Assembly (NCBI RefSeq): GCF_004803815.1
Contig: NZ_CP012544.1
Location: forward strand, 620,001 to 684,000
Source of the DNA: Campylobacter showae
Lineage (GTDB): Bacteria; Campylobacterota; Campylobacteria; Campylobacterales; Campylobacteraceae
DNA length: 64,000 bases
Direction: 5' to 3'
In this document: one piece after another, positions 8,280 through 17,138 of the stretch
Numbering within the stretch: position 1 is the stretch's first letter
Layout: each line of letters begins with the position of its first letter
Notes under the pieces: model-generated
Databases searched by the model: none
What the model was told of the DNA's origin: nothing
The model's input: the letters and a program-made list of their open reading frames with translations, nothing else
Made by a program: the position numbers and the translations under genes

Positions 8280-8831
8280 TTAGCCTAAATTTCGCAAAAA
8301 CTCCGCGTATTCTCTAGCGCCGCGCTCTAAATCGTCCTGGCTTGATACGTAGTCCACGCCCGGAGTCTCCTCGGCGCCGTAAAATGCGAAAAAGTCGCGG
8401 TAATCGGCGTGAAAATAGTATTTAAACGCAAGCTCAAACGGCGTAAGAACCTCGCGCAAGCTAAAATGATAGCGTCCTTGCGGGCAGTAGTCGCTCTTTT
8501 TGATGCCCGCGGTCACGGCTAGAGCCACCTTGCGACCCGCTATGCCGTCCGAGCCGCGTCCGTAGGCAAAGCCGTGCGTCATCACCGCGTCGATCCACGA
8601 TTTTAAAATCGGAGGGCAGGAGAAGTTATGAAGCGGAAACTGCAAAACGAGGGCGTCGTGGGCTCTGATGAGCTCTTGCTCGCGCGCGGCGTCGATATCG
8701 CCGCCCCCGTAAACCTGCGTCAAATCATGAACGCTAAAGCGCTGCGGCTCTTTGAGAGCCTCTTGTAGCAGGCGTTTGTTTATGACCGAGTTTTTGATGT
8801 CTGGGTGGGCTAAGATGATTAGAGTTTTCAT
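8280..8831 (-). CDS. NAD(P)H-dependent flavin oxidoreductase (KefF/MdaB/quinone reductase type)
   Basis: 183 residues with a strong ribosome site (AAAGGAG, six bases before the ATG). Flavodoxin-like fold: MKTLIILAHP at the start, then FPLHNFSCPPILKSWIDAV, the family's FMN-contacting and dimer segment, and a central GRKVALAVTAG. Such proteins reduce quinones or other electrophiles with NAD(P)H in the cytoplasm; some regulate potassium efflux. No KefC is adjacent. The gene lies between thiE and a decayed partial copy of thiE, so it was probably placed here by a duplication or insertion. The substrate cannot be deduced. Confidence 0.85.
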   Translation of the reverse strand: MKTLIILAHPDIKNSVINKRLLQEALKEPQRFSVHDLTQVYGGGDIDAAREQELIRAHDALVLQFPLHNFSCPPILKSWIDAVMTHGFAYGRGSDGIAGRKVALAVTAGIKKSDYCPQGRYHFSLREVLTPFELAFKYYFHADYRDFFAFYGAEETPGVDYVSSQDDLERGAREYAEFLRNLG

Positions 8832-9054
8832 TTTTCTCCTTTTTGATCGAGTAAATTTTAACTGTCGGCAAGCGCCGCCTTAAGCTCGCAAATACGCTGT
8901 TTCAGACTACAACGTGGTAAATTTATACGCAGCTGCCTATCGACGCGCCGCTTCGGATGCATCGTTTCAAACTCCATCGGAGCAAATTTTAGCAAACTTG
9001 GCTTAAATTTGAGCGGAGCATTGCGCAGTTTAGCGACGCAAATTTAGCGCATTT

Positions 9055-9657
9055 TTACAAAAACGCTTGCAAATTTCGCAAATTTTCTTTTATGGATGCT
9101 GGGCGGTAGAGCGCTGAGATAACGGCGACGTAGTCTGGGTTTAGCGCGGCGATTTGCGCGATATTTGCCGCGTTTATGCCGCCGATCACGCAAACCGGGA
9201 TACGTAAAATTTCCTTTGCGCGCCTGATCGTTTCAAATTTACAAAGCGGGGCGTTTGGTTTGGTCGGGCTCGCAAACAAGGCGCCAAATGCCGCGTAAGA
9301 AGCGCCCTCATCCTGCGCCCTTAGCGCTAAATTTAGATCGTCGTAGCAGCTAACGCCGATAAAGGCATCCTCGCCCAGGATCTTTCTAGCGGCCTTTACT
9401 CCGCCGTCGTCTTTGCCGATGTGCACGGCGTTTGCGCCTATTTTGGCGGCGAATTTGACGTCGTCGTTTACGATAAATCTTGCGCCGTAACGCTCGCAAA
9501 GCTCTTTTAGCGCAAAAGCTACGCACTCGTTTTTTGGCTCGATTTTAGTGCGGTACTGTAAAAGCTTTACGCCGCACTCTAGCAGCTCCCCGGCCTGCGC
9601 TAGCACGCTACTCTCTGGCGTTAGAATATCATCCGTGATAGCGTAAATTTCAGCCAC
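9055..9657 (-). CDS. thiE: Thiamine phosphate synthase
   Basis: 200 residues. Joins HMP-diphosphate and thiazole phosphate to form thiamine phosphate. TIM-barrel landmarks: LLQYRTK near residue 35, FIVNDDVKFAAKIGANAVHIG at about 76-96 with the conserved ND, GVSCYD, FGALFASPTK, and IGGINAANI. The start overlaps the end of thiD by 8 bases, so the two are co-translated. No TPP riboswitch is visible upstream. About 130 bases of its 3' end and flank recur in degraded form at 8092-8220. Confidence 0.93.
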   Translation of the reverse strand: MAEIYAITDDILTPESSVLAQAGELLECGVKLLQYRTKIEPKNECVAFALKELCERYGARFIVNDDVKFAAKIGANAVHIGKDDGGVKAARKILGEDAFIGVSCYDDLNLALRAQDEGASYAAFGALFASPTKPNAPLCKFETIRRAKEILRIPVCVIGGINAANIAQIAALNPDYVAVISALYRPASIKENLRNLQAFL

Positions 9658-10432
9658 GGTTTGCGCCTGCGGCTTTGTGATCTAGCAGCCGCACGCCGAA
9701 ATTTGAGCCGTGGGCGTTTTTGATCGCGTTTGCGACGAAGGCTTTGGCGCGTCTGATCGCCGTTATCTCGTCTGCACCACACGCTAGGGCGCATGCGATA
9801 GCCGTGGCAAAGCTACATCCCGCGCCATGCATGATCGTAGGTTGCTCTAGCGGCTCATTAAATTTAACTATCTCGCCGCTTTTTTTATAAAGCGTGTCCT
9901 CGCAAATCTTGCTCGTTCGCGTGCGTTTGAGTACCACGTCGCAGGGTAGATCGGCGCTTAAATTTAACCGCTCGCCGTCAAAATTTAACCCCAAAATTCG
10001 CGCTTCGTCTAAATTGGGCGTCGCGATACGGGCGAGGCTTAAAAGCTCTTTTAGCGCGTTTATAGCGCCCTCTTGCAGCAGCTTTGCACCGGATTTCGCC
10101 ACGCAGACGGGATCTATCACGGCGCTTATGCCCTGGTTTTGTTCCAGCCAGGCTTTGACGCAGGCTATGAGCTGTTCGTTAAATAGCATGCCGATCTTTA
10201 CTGCGTCAAATTTTAGCTCGGCGCAGACTGCTTCTAGTTGCGCGTTTAAAAACTCGGGCGTTACGGGCATCACCGCACTCACGCCGCTCGTGTTTTGAGC
10301 AGTTAGTGCAGTGATCGCAGTCGCGCTGTAGCAGCCGTAGGCCTCGCAGGTTTTTATGTCGGCTTGCACGCCGGCACCCCCGACGCTGTCGCTGCCTGCG
10401 ATGATTAGGATATTTTTTTTAGGATTTTTCAT
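9650..10432 (-). CDS. thiD: Hydroxymethylpyrimidine / phosphomethylpyrimidine kinase
   Basis: 260 residues. Phosphorylates HMP-P to HMP-PP for thiamine synthesis. Ribokinase-like: LIIAGSDSVGGAGVQADIK at the N-terminus, AITALTAQNT, VIDPVCVAKSG, and the C-terminal anion hole MHGAGCSFATAIACAL. Overlaps thiE by 8 bases and lies 42 bases downstream of the SNase-like gene on the same strand, so it could be read through from the amino-acid transporter operon. thiD with thiE alone suggests that other thiamine genes lie elsewhere or that precursors are salvaged. Confidence 0.93.
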   Translation of the reverse strand: MKNPKKNILIIAGSDSVGGAGVQADIKTCEAYGCYSATAITALTAQNTSGVSAVMPVTPEFLNAQLEAVCAELKFDAVKIGMLFNEQLIACVKAWLEQNQGISAVIDPVCVAKSGAKLLQEGAINALKELLSLARIATPNLDEARILGLNFDGERLNLSADLPCDVVLKRTRTSKICEDTLYKKSGEIVKFNEPLEQPTIMHGAGCSFATAIACALACGADEITAIRRAKAFVANAIKNAHGSNFGVRLLDHKAAGANRG

Positions 10433-10474
10433 TGTTTTACCTTGAGCGGTTGTTAAATTTATCTTTGAGCGAAT

Positions 10475-11203
10475 TTATTTGTCGCCAAAATCCTTGCCGA
10501 ACTCGACTCCAAGCTCTCTTAAATTTACGGGGCCGTTTCCTTGCGACTCCATCGGCGGCGGTGGAGTTTGCGGCTGCGTTTGAGTAGGTTGCTCGCTTGT
10601 AGGGTTTTGCTCGGTTTGAACGTTTTTGGTTGCGTTATTTTCGGCTTTTTTACTTTTTTTCTTCGGTTCTTCTAGCTTTTTGCCGGTTAGGCACTCGTAA
10701 ATTTCCGCGTGATTTTTCTCGGCCCAGTCCTCTTTGACCTCGATTTTTTGGTACTCTTTGCTAGTAGGCAAGGCGAGGCCGTTTTTGACCAGGGTTTTGT
10801 TTAGGATTCTGCTTTCGTCGCTTACTTCGCACAGCCATCTATCGCCTAGATTTTTTAGCGTGAGTACGTAGTAGTTGCGCTCCGGACGAAATATCTTTTT
10901 TATCTCTTTGTCGTAGGATTTGGTGAAATTTTCCAGCTCTTTATTATCTTTTATGCATTTTGAGCCGTCGTAAAATTTAACGTTTGCAAGCTTGCAAGGA
11001 GCGATCACGGCGGCGTTTAGCCTAAAGACAAAGGTATTGTAGTCTAAAATTTTTTCTAAAAAAAGGACCTCTTTGGCGACTTTTTCGCGTTTGGATTTGG
11101 TTGTTTGGGTGATTTGCATGTCGGTAAACTCGGCAACCGAATTTACCGACAGCAAGGCTAAAGCGCAAAATTTAATCAGAGTAAAAAATGCGCTTTTTGT
11201 CAT
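10475..11203 (-). CDS. Exported SNase-like protein with a Pro/Gln/Thr-rich tail
   Basis: 242 residues. The signal peptide (hydrophobic 8-22) sends it out of the cytoplasm. Residues about 40-175 follow a staphylococcal-nuclease-like plan (LEKILDYNTFVFRL, CEVSDESRILNKTLVKNGLA), but the Asp-Gly-Asp loop and the catalytic Arg/Glu residues of active thermonucleases are not evident (DYNT in place of DGDT). Cysteines at about 69, 81, 123 and 172 could pair. The last 65 residues are low complexity (KKKSKKAENN, then Gln/Pro/Thr runs). Its ATG overlaps the TAA of the upstream binding-protein gene by one base. Probably a non-catalytic secreted binding protein; the fold call is tentative. Confidence 0.6.
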   Translation of the reverse strand: MTKSAFFTLIKFCALALLSVNSVAEFTDMQITQTTKSKREKVAKEVLFLEKILDYNTFVFRLNAAVIAPCKLANVKFYDGSKCIKDNKELENFTKSYDKEIKKIFRPERNYYVLTLKNLGDRWLCEVSDESRILNKTLVKNGLALPTSKEYQKIEVKEDWAEKNHAEIYECLTGKKLEEPKKKSKKAENNATKNVQTEQNPTSEQPTQTQPQTPPPPMESQGNGPVNLRELGVEFGKDFGDK

Positions 11204-11919
11204 TATTTTAGATCGTATTTTTCTAGCAGTTTATCGTAGCTGCCGTCTTTTTTTATTTCGTCAAGCGCGGCGTTTATTTTAGCGATTAGATCTGCTTGTT
11301 TGTCTTTATCAAATGCTATAGAAAAGCCCTCGCTACCGTCGTTTTCTTTGAAAAACTCCTCAAGCTCGGGGTTTTTCTTTAAAAAGCCGTAACCGATCGA
11401 GCTATCTAGCACGACCGCGTCTATCTTGCCTTTTTTTAGTCCCATGATTAGCGGAACCGGATCCTCGGCAGGCACGACTTTAGCGCCTGCGATAGCGTTA
11501 GCGGCGATCTCTTGGACCGTGCCTTGCTGTACGCCTACTCTTTTACCGTTTAGGGCCTCTTTGCTTGCGAGAGCGTCGTTACCTTTAGCGCGCAAGTAGA
11601 TGTTTTCGGTCGCATAGTAAGCCTGCGTGAAATCAACCGACTTTCGTCTATCGTCTGTCGCGCTCATCGCGCTTGCTACGGCGTCGATCTTGCCAGTTTT
11701 TAGAGCTGGGATTAGGCCGTCAAAGCTCATATTTACGATCTTGTACTCAAAACCCGCGCGTTTAGCGAGCTCCGCTACTAGATCCATATCAAAGCCCGTA
11801 ATCTTATTTTGCTCGTCCACATACTCAAACGGCGGATAGTTGGCGGCTGTACCGATCTTTAGCTCGGCGGCGCCAAGCGTAGCTAGGGCCGCTAAAAGCA
11901 GCGCAAAAATCTTTTTCAT
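11203..11919 (-). CDS. Periplasmic polar amino-acid binding protein (SBP_bac_3)
   Basis: 238 residues: signal peptide (1-18, cleavage at LGAAE), then the family 3 solute-binding fold starting LKIGTAANYPPFEYVDEQ, GFDMDLVAELAKRAG, the NMSFDGLIPALKTGKID signature and SATDDRRKSVDFTQAYY. Captures a polar amino acid for the ABC transporter encoded just upstream. The ligand is not evident from sequence. It is a close paralogue of the lipoprotein encoded immediately upstream (about half of residues identical by eye), so the operon supplies two receptors for one permease. Confidence 0.9.
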   Translation of the reverse strand: MKKIFALLLAALATLGAAELKIGTAANYPPFEYVDEQNKITGFDMDLVAELAKRAGFEYKIVNMSFDGLIPALKTGKIDAVASAMSATDDRRKSVDFTQAYYATENIYLRAKGNDALASKEALNGKRVGVQQGTVQEIAANAIAGAKVVPAEDPVPLIMGLKKGKIDAVVLDSSIGYGFLKKNPELEEFFKENDGSEGFSIAFDKDKQADLIAKINAALDEIKKDGSYDKLLEKYDLK

Positions 11920-11978
11920 TTTCTCTCCTTTAAATTTGGTTTCAAATTTAACCCGCGTTTTGGTGCGGGCTCGTAAAT

Positions 11979-12800
11979 TTACTTTAGGTCGTATTTTTCC
12001 ATCATCTTGTCAAATTTGCCGCTCTTTTTGAGCTCCTCTATGGCGGCGTCTATCTTGCCGATTAGCTCCAGGTGCTTGTCTTTATCAAATGCGACGGCAA
12101 AGCCCTCGGTACCGTCAGGAAGCTTTAAAAACTCCTCCAGATCCGAGTTTTGCTTTAGATACTCGTAACCGATCGGGCTATCTGTTAGTACGACGTCGAT
12201 TTTACCCGCTTTTAGCGACAAGATCGCAGCCGCTACGGTCTCTGCAGGCACGGATAAGTCGCCGCAGATAGATTTAGCCGCGCTCTCTTGCAATGTGCCT
12301 ATTTGCGCGCTTATTTTTTTGAGGTGCATATTGGTCGCATTTACGTCGGTACCCTTTTTGCGGATGAAAAGATTATCCGAAAAATAATAAGGCTTCGTAA
12401 AATCAACAGATTTTCGTCTCTCCTCGGTCGCGCTCATACCGCTTAGTGCGGCGTCTATCTTGCCTGTTTTTAGGGCTGGGATCAGTCCGTCAAAGCTCAT
12501 ATTTTGTATGTCAAATTTGACGCCGATTTTCTTACCGACGGCCTCTATCATATCGATTTCAAAGCCTACGATCTTGTTGTGCTCGTCAATATACTCAAAC
12601 GGCGGATAGTCCGCGCTCGAACCCACTCTTATCGTTTGTTGTACCGCTACGGGGGCTGCCTCGTTTTTTACTGCGGCGTCTTTGCTTGCTTTTTCATTCG
12701 AGCTTTGACCGCAGCCTGAAAGCATTAAAGCGGCGGCTACGAAAACGAAAAGTTTTTTAAATTTGCCGGCGGACAAAGCCGCAACAATGTTTTGTGACAT
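11979..12800 (-). CDS. Lipoprotein amino-acid binding protein (SBP_bac_3)
   Basis: 273 residues with a very good ribosome site (AAGGAGG seven bases before ATG). Lipobox LMLSGC with the lipidated Cys30, then an Ala/Lys/Glu linker to about residue 52, then the same binding fold as its neighbour: RVGSSADYPPFEYIDE, GFEIDMIEAVGKKIG, NMSFDGLIPALKTGKID, SATEERRKSVDFTKPYY. Membrane anchoring is the main difference from the soluble paralogue. Lies between the ATPase gene (12 bases upstream) and the paralogue (59 bases downstream). Confidence 0.9.
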   Translation of the reverse strand: MSQNIVAALSAGKFKKLFVFVAAALMLSGCGQSSNEKASKDAAVKNEAAPVAVQQTIRVGSSADYPPFEYIDEHNKIVGFEIDMIEAVGKKIGVKFDIQNMSFDGLIPALKTGKIDAALSGMSATEERRKSVDFTKPYYFSDNLFIRKKGTDVNATNMHLKKISAQIGTLQESAAKSICGDLSVPAETVAAAILSLKAGKIDVVLTDSPIGYEYLKQNSDLEEFLKLPDGTEGFAVAFDKDKHLELIGKIDAAIEELKKSGKFDKMMEKYDLK

Positions 12801-12812
12801 TTTGACCTCCTT

Positions 12813-13541
12813 TTAGTGGTTTAAAATTTTACCTAGAAAATCCTGCAAACGCTGATTGCTAGGGTTTTCGAAAACATTTTTAGGCGTGTCGTCTACGGCT
12901 ATTTTACCGCCGTGCATGAAAAATATCCTATTTGCCACGTTTTTAGCAAAGCCCATCTCGTGGGTGACTACTAGCATCGTGATGCCTTTTGCCGCGACGT
13001 CCTTCATGATGTCTAGCACCTCGCCGATCATCTCGGGATCTAGCGCGCTGGTTGGCTCGTCAAAGAGTATGACCTCTGGATTCATCGCTAGGCTTCTAGC
13101 GATTGCTATACGCTGCTTTTGACCGCCCGAGAGCTTGTGCGGGAAGGCGTATTTTTTATCGCTTAGACCCACGCTTTTTAGTAGCTCGTCGGCTCTTTTT
13201 TCCGCGCTTTCTTTATCCAAAATCCCCGCTTTTATGGGAGCTAGAGTTAAATTTTGCAAGACGTTTTTATTTGCAAAAAGGTTAAAGTGCTGAAAAACCA
13301 TGCTTACTTTTTGACGGATTTTATTTATGTCCGTTTTTTTGTCGGTGATGTCTTCGCCGTTTATCTTGATGTGCCCGCCGCTTGGCTCCTCTAGGCGGTT
13401 TATGCAGCGCAAAAACGTACTCTTGCCGCCACCGCTCGGGCCTATGATAGCGATGATCTCGCCTTGTTTGATATCTACGCTGATGTCGTCTAGGACGCGC
13501 AAATCGCCGTAATTTTTACTCAAATTTCTAATCTCAATCAT
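12813..13541 (-). CDS. Polar amino-acid ABC transporter ATPase (GlnQ/HisP type)
   Basis: 242 residues. Powers amino-acid import. Walker A GPSGGGKST at 34-42, Q-loop near VFQHFNLF (82-89), signature LSGGQKQR at 137-144, Walker B VILFDEP at 157-163, and the H-loop THEMGFAKNVANR. Length and the HEMGFA motif are typical of the PAAT family. Overlaps the permease gene by 8 bases, so translation is coupled; subunit stoichiometry would be two ATPases with a permease dimer. Confidence 0.95.
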   Translation of the reverse strand: MIEIRNLSKNYGDLRVLDDISVDIKQGEIIAIIGPSGGGKSTFLRCINRLEEPSGGHIKINGEDITDKKTDINKIRQKVSMVFQHFNLFANKNVLQNLTLAPIKAGILDKESAEKRADELLKSVGLSDKKYAFPHKLSGGQKQRIAIARSLAMNPEVILFDEPTSALDPEMIGEVLDIMKDVAAKGITMLVVTHEMGFAKNVANRIFFMHGGKIAVDDTPKNVFENPSNQRLQDFLGKILNH

Positions 13542-14244
13542 GGCGATTTAGCCTCCTCTCCAAAATTTTAACCAAAAACGTAAAGAACTTCACGCTGACG
13601 TAGTAAACTATACCCGTGAAAATGACGGGCTCTGGGCTATAAAACACCGCTTGCAGGCTTTTGCTTTGCATCGTGATGTCGATGACGCTGATGTAGCCTA
13701 CGACTGACGTCTCTTTAAATAGCGAGATAAATTCGTTCGCAAGCGCAGGCAAGATGTTTTTGGTAGCCTGCGGGAACACCACTTCGCGCATCGAAACGTA
13801 GTAGTTTAGACCCATCGCCCTTGCGGCTTCCATTTGGCCCTTATCGACGCTATTTATACCGCTACGCACGATTTCTGCGACGTATGCGGAGCTGTTTAGC
13901 CCAAGCGCGATCAAAGCGACGTAAAAGTTATCGCTCCAGGTCGCGAAAATCACGACCGAAAATATAAGAAGCTGCAAAATAATAGGCGTTCCGCGCAGGA
14001 TATCTACGTATTCGTCTATGAGAAAGCTTAAAATTTTGATATTTAAAAACTTTAAAAACGCCAAAATAAAACCCAAAGTCACGCCGATAGCCGTGCCGCC
14101 GATAGTGAGCCCTAGCGTCACGCCGTAGCTTTTAAGGTAGGCTAGACGTTGCGCCTCGTTTAACTCCGTCGGATAAAAATAGTAAACGCCCGCGGAGACG
14201 ATGACGACGAAAAACAACGCCCTGAAAAATTTTTCGTTTAGCAT
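13534..14244 (-). CDS. Polar amino-acid ABC transporter permease (HisM/GlnP type)
   Basis: 236 residues, first gene of the transporter operon. Four or five membrane helices (about 7-24, 38-65, 80-107, and two in the C-terminal half). The coupling EAA loop EAARAMGLNYYVSMREVV is at about residues 140-157, with the RGTPIILQLL motif at 88-97. A single permease gene implies a homodimer. ATG after AAGGTTTAAGAA. A weak -10 like TATTAT lies at 14276-14281 on this strand, within a 141-bp divergent region shared with putP. Confidence 0.93.
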   Translation of the reverse strand: MLNEKFFRALFFVVIVSAGVYYFYPTELNEAQRLAYLKSYGVTLGLTIGGTAIGVTLGFILAFLKFLNIKILSFLIDEYVDILRGTPIILQLLIFSVVIFATWSDNFYVALIALGLNSSAYVAEIVRSGINSVDKGQMEAARAMGLNYYVSMREVVFPQATKNILPALANEFISLFKETSVVGYISVIDITMQSKSLQAVFYSPEPVIFTGIVYYVSVKFFTFLVKILERRLNRHD

Positions 14245-14344
14245 TTCTTAAACCTTAAAAGTGTAATGAGGGTTAATAATACGGAAAAAAATATAAATTT
14301 AACCTTTTTTACGCGAAAAAATTATCTTTTAAACAAATTTATCA

Positions 14345-14350
14345 TATTAT
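14345..14350 (+). promoter_or_regulatory. Likely -10 box upstream of putP
   Basis: CATATTATC, 35 bases before the ATG at 14386, in the AT-rich divergent intergenic region; GAGGGA at 14374-14379 is the ribosome site. Confidence 0.4.
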
Positions 14351-14385
14351 CGTAACTCAAATTTAAAAAAACCGAGGGAAATTTA

Positions 14386-15876
14386 ATGGACTATGCACGC
14401 TATATCGCCATCGCGCTGTATTTTGGATTTTTGCTTTTCGTGGGGCGATACTCGTATAACAAAAACGCCAATATGGGCGAATACCTGCTCGACAACCGCC
14501 GCCTAGGGCCGGTCGTAACTGCTCTAAGCGCCGGAGCTAGCGATATGAGCGGCTGGATGCTGCTTGGCGTGCCTGGAGCGCTTTATGCCACGGGGCTAGC
14601 TACGATTTGGATGGTTTTGGGGCTCGTTATAGGAGCGTATTGTAACTACCTATTTTTAGCAAAGCGTTTGCGCGTCTATACCGAGGTTGCGAGCGACAGC
14701 ATCACGATTCCCGATTTCTTACAAAACCGCTTCAAAGACGAGACTAAAATTTTACGCATAGTCTCCGGCCTTTTGATTTTGATATTTTTCACGCTTTACG
14801 TGAGCAGCGGGATAATCGCGGGCGGTAAAAGCTTTGAGAGCTTTTTTGGATTAGATTTTAAATTCGGCGCGATTTTTACGCTTGCTATCGTCGTTTTTTA
14901 TACGTTTTTCGGAGGTTTTCGCGCGGTTTGCATCACGGATGCGTTTCAGGGCATGCTGATGTTTTTGGTTCTAGTCGCCGTACCAGTAGTCGCGTTTTGT
15001 AATCTAAATTTGCCTGACGGCGCTACCTTTTGGAGCGAGGTGTCAAAATACGGCAAAAACCATCTAAACGTCTTTTACGATCAGACTTTTTTAAGTATCT
15101 TAGGACTCATGGCGTGGGGGCTTGGGTACTTCGGACAGCCGCACATCATAGTTAGGTTTATGGCGATACGAAGCTCAAAAGAGCTAGCTCAGGCGCGCCG
15201 CATCGGTATCGGCTGGATGGCGATAGGCTTAGCTGGAGCGATGATGAGCGGACTGATCGGCTTCGTGTATTACAGCGAGTTAAATTTACCTCTAGCAGAC
15301 CCCGAGAAGGTCTTTTTGCAGCTTGGCGAGACGCTGTTTCATCCGTTTTTCGTGGGTATCATCATTTCAGCCGTGCTTTCGGCTATCATGAGCACGATCT
15401 CTAGCCAGCTTTTGGTTAGCGCAAGCTCGGTGACGCAGGACTTCGTGTTTGCCTTTTATAAAAAAGAAATTTCGCAAAAAGCTCAGGTCTCAGCCGGCAG
15501 ATACGCCGTCGTGGCCGTCGCGCTCGTGGCTACCGCGCTTGCTTTTAGTTTTAACGAAAGCGTGCTAAACGTCGTGGGATACGCGTGGGCGGGCTTTGGC
15601 GCGAGCTTTGGGCCGGTGCTGCTTTTTAGCCTTTACTGGCGTAGGATGAGCGCGCTAGCGGCCTTGCTGGGTATGATAACGGGCGGAGCGACGGTGATCG
15701 CGTGGATAGCGCTCGGGCTAAATTCTTACGTTTACGAGATATTGCCGGGTTTTGCGGTCTCTTGCGTCGTGATCTATCTAACCAGCCTCTACGGCGACGC
15801 GATAGACAAGATGAGCAACGAGCCAAACTCGGCCACCGTGCAGGACGAATTTGAAAAAATGAAAACGAGGCTGTAA
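14386..15876 (+). CDS. putP: Sodium/proline symporter
   Basis: 496 residues, about 13 membrane helices of the sodium:solute symporter family in the inner membrane. The PutP-specific segment SAGASDMSGWMLLGVPGAL (about 48-66) contains residues for Na+ and proline binding. The central GYFGQPHIIVRFMAIRS and the later SAIMSTISSQLLVSASS match the family closely. Imports proline with Na+, as carbon source or osmolyte. No putA lies within the window. The following gene starts directly after the TAA, so they share an mRNA. Confidence 0.95.
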   Translation: MDYARYIAIALYFGFLLFVGRYSYNKNANMGEYLLDNRRLGPVVTALSAGASDMSGWMLLGVPGALYATGLATIWMVLGLVIGAYCNYLFLAKRLRVYTEVASDSITIPDFLQNRFKDETKILRIVSGLLILIFFTLYVSSGIIAGGKSFESFFGLDFKFGAIFTLAIVVFYTFFGGFRAVCITDAFQGMLMFLVLVAVPVVAFCNLNLPDGATFWSEVSKYGKNHLNVFYDQTFLSILGLMAWGLGYFGQPHIIVRFMAIRSSKELAQARRIGIGWMAIGLAGAMMSGLIGFVYYSELNLPLADPEKVFLQLGETLFHPFFVGIIISAVLSAIMSTISSQLLVSASSVTQDFVFAFYKKEISQKAQVSAGRYAVVAVALVATALAFSFNESVLNVVGYAWAGFGASFGPVLLFSLYWRRMSALAALLGMITGGATVIAWIALGLNSYVYEILPGFAVSCVVIYLTSLYGDAIDKMSNEPNSATVQDEFEKMKTRL

Positions 15877-17124
15877 ATGCAAAGTAGCGTAAAATGCGGT
15901 AACTGCGGCGCCGAGGTCGATGTAAATTTAGCCCTTAAAACCGAGCTTGAGCTTGAAATGAAGCAAAAAATGGCGGCGGCTAGGCGAGATTTCGACAAAG
16001 AGATCGAGATTAAAAGAGCGCAATATAAGGAGCACTTAGACGCTTTAAACGCGAAGGAAAAAGAATTCGACGCTAAATTTGCCGCAGCCCTAAACGCTAA
16101 AAAAACCGAGCTTGAAAATGAAATAAAAGCAAAGCTCGAGGGCGAAAATTTAAACATAGTAAATGCTCTAAAAACCGAGCTTGAAGCCAAGTCAAAGCAG
16201 ATAAACGAGCTAAATTTAAAGACGCTTGAGATAGAAAAGCTAAAACGAGAAAAGAGCGAATTTGAAAGCGCGCTGATGGCAAAAACCGAGGCTGAGCTAA
16301 GCAAGCGCCTAAACGAGGAAAAAGAGCGGCTGGGCAGGGCTTTGGCCGAGCAAAACGAGCTAAAATTTAAGCAAAAAGACGAGCAACTAGAGGCGCTAAA
16401 AAAGCAGCTAAACGAGGCGCAAAGGCGCATAGAGCAGGGCAGCGAGCAGCTACAAGGCGAGACGCAGGAGCTCGCCATCGAGGCGTGGCTGCGGGAGAAG
16501 TTCGTATTTGACACCATAGACGAGGTCAAAAAGGGGGCAAACGGCGCGGACGTGATGCAGATCGTAAATACTCGCGAGGTGCAAAACTGCGGCAAAATCT
16601 ACTACGAAAGCAAACGCACGAAAAATTTTTCAAACGAATGGATAGAAAAATTTAAGGCCGATATGCGTGCCTCAGGCGCCGACGTCGGGGTGCTAGTTAG
16701 CGAGGCTCGGCCAAAGGAACTAGAGCGTATGGGGTTAGTTGAAGGCGTATGGGTGTGCAACTACGAGGAGTTTAAGGCGCTTTGCTTCGTGCTAAGACAG
16801 GGTGTCGTGGAGCTAAATTTTGCTAGGAACTCCGCGCAAAACCGCTCAAACAAGATGGAGATGCTCTACTCGTATCTCGTCAGCAACGAGTTTAAGATGC
16901 GTATCGAGGCCATCGTAGAGGGTTTTTCTGCGATGAGCGAGGAGCTAGAGCGTGAGAAAAACGCGATGAAACGCATCTGGAAGAGCCGCGAAAAACAGAT
17001 CGAAAAGGTGCGCGACAACGCGATCGAGATGTTTGGCTCGATAAAGGGAATCGCGGGAAATGCGATAGGGGAGATAAAGATGCTGGAGCTGGGGTTTGAT
17101 GCGGGCGATTTTGATTCCCCATAA
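15877..17124 (+). CDS. DUF2130 coiled-coil protein
   Basis: 415 residues. The N-terminus has one CGNCGAEV knuckle, then a long charged coiled coil (about residues 20-195, heptad-rich Glu/Lys/Leu). After that comes the conserved DUF2130 domain (about 200-360): EAWLREKFVFDTIDEVKKG, YYESKRTKNFSNEWIEKFK, VGVLVSEARPKE, GVWVCNYEEF. The domain has a restriction-endonuclease-like pattern (E...D...ESKRT), related in architecture to RmuC, so a DNA-associated nuclease or structural role is possible; I infer this and cannot show it. Follows putP with no gap. Confidence 0.85.
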   Translation: MQSSVKCGNCGAEVDVNLALKTELELEMKQKMAAARRDFDKEIEIKRAQYKEHLDALNAKEKEFDAKFAAALNAKKTELENEIKAKLEGENLNIVNALKTELEAKSKQINELNLKTLEIEKLKREKSEFESALMAKTEAELSKRLNEEKERLGRALAEQNELKFKQKDEQLEALKKQLNEAQRRIEQGSEQLQGETQELAIEAWLREKFVFDTIDEVKKGANGADVMQIVNTREVQNCGKIYYESKRTKNFSNEWIEKFKADMRASGADVGVLVSEARPKELERMGLVEGVWVCNYEEFKALCFVLRQGVVELNFARNSAQNRSNKMEMLYSYLVSNEFKMRIEAIVEGFSAMSEELEREKNAMKRIWKSREKQIEKVRDNAIEMFGSIKGIAGNAIGEIKMLELGFDAGDFDSP

Positions 17125-17138
17125 ATGACGGATTTTAG

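Noticed and set aside
8840-9054. Possible coding remnant between the oxidoreductase and thiE
   Set aside because: No frame with a start and sensible composition; AAATTT spacer.
10433-10474. TPP riboswitch before thiD
   Set aside because: Only 42 bases separate thiD from the upstream gene; no THI-box motifs.
15789-16595. 268-codon minus-strand frame opposite the DUF2130 gene
   Set aside because: Ser/Phe-rich mirror of a Glu/Lys/Leu coiled-coil coding sequence; typical antisense artefact.
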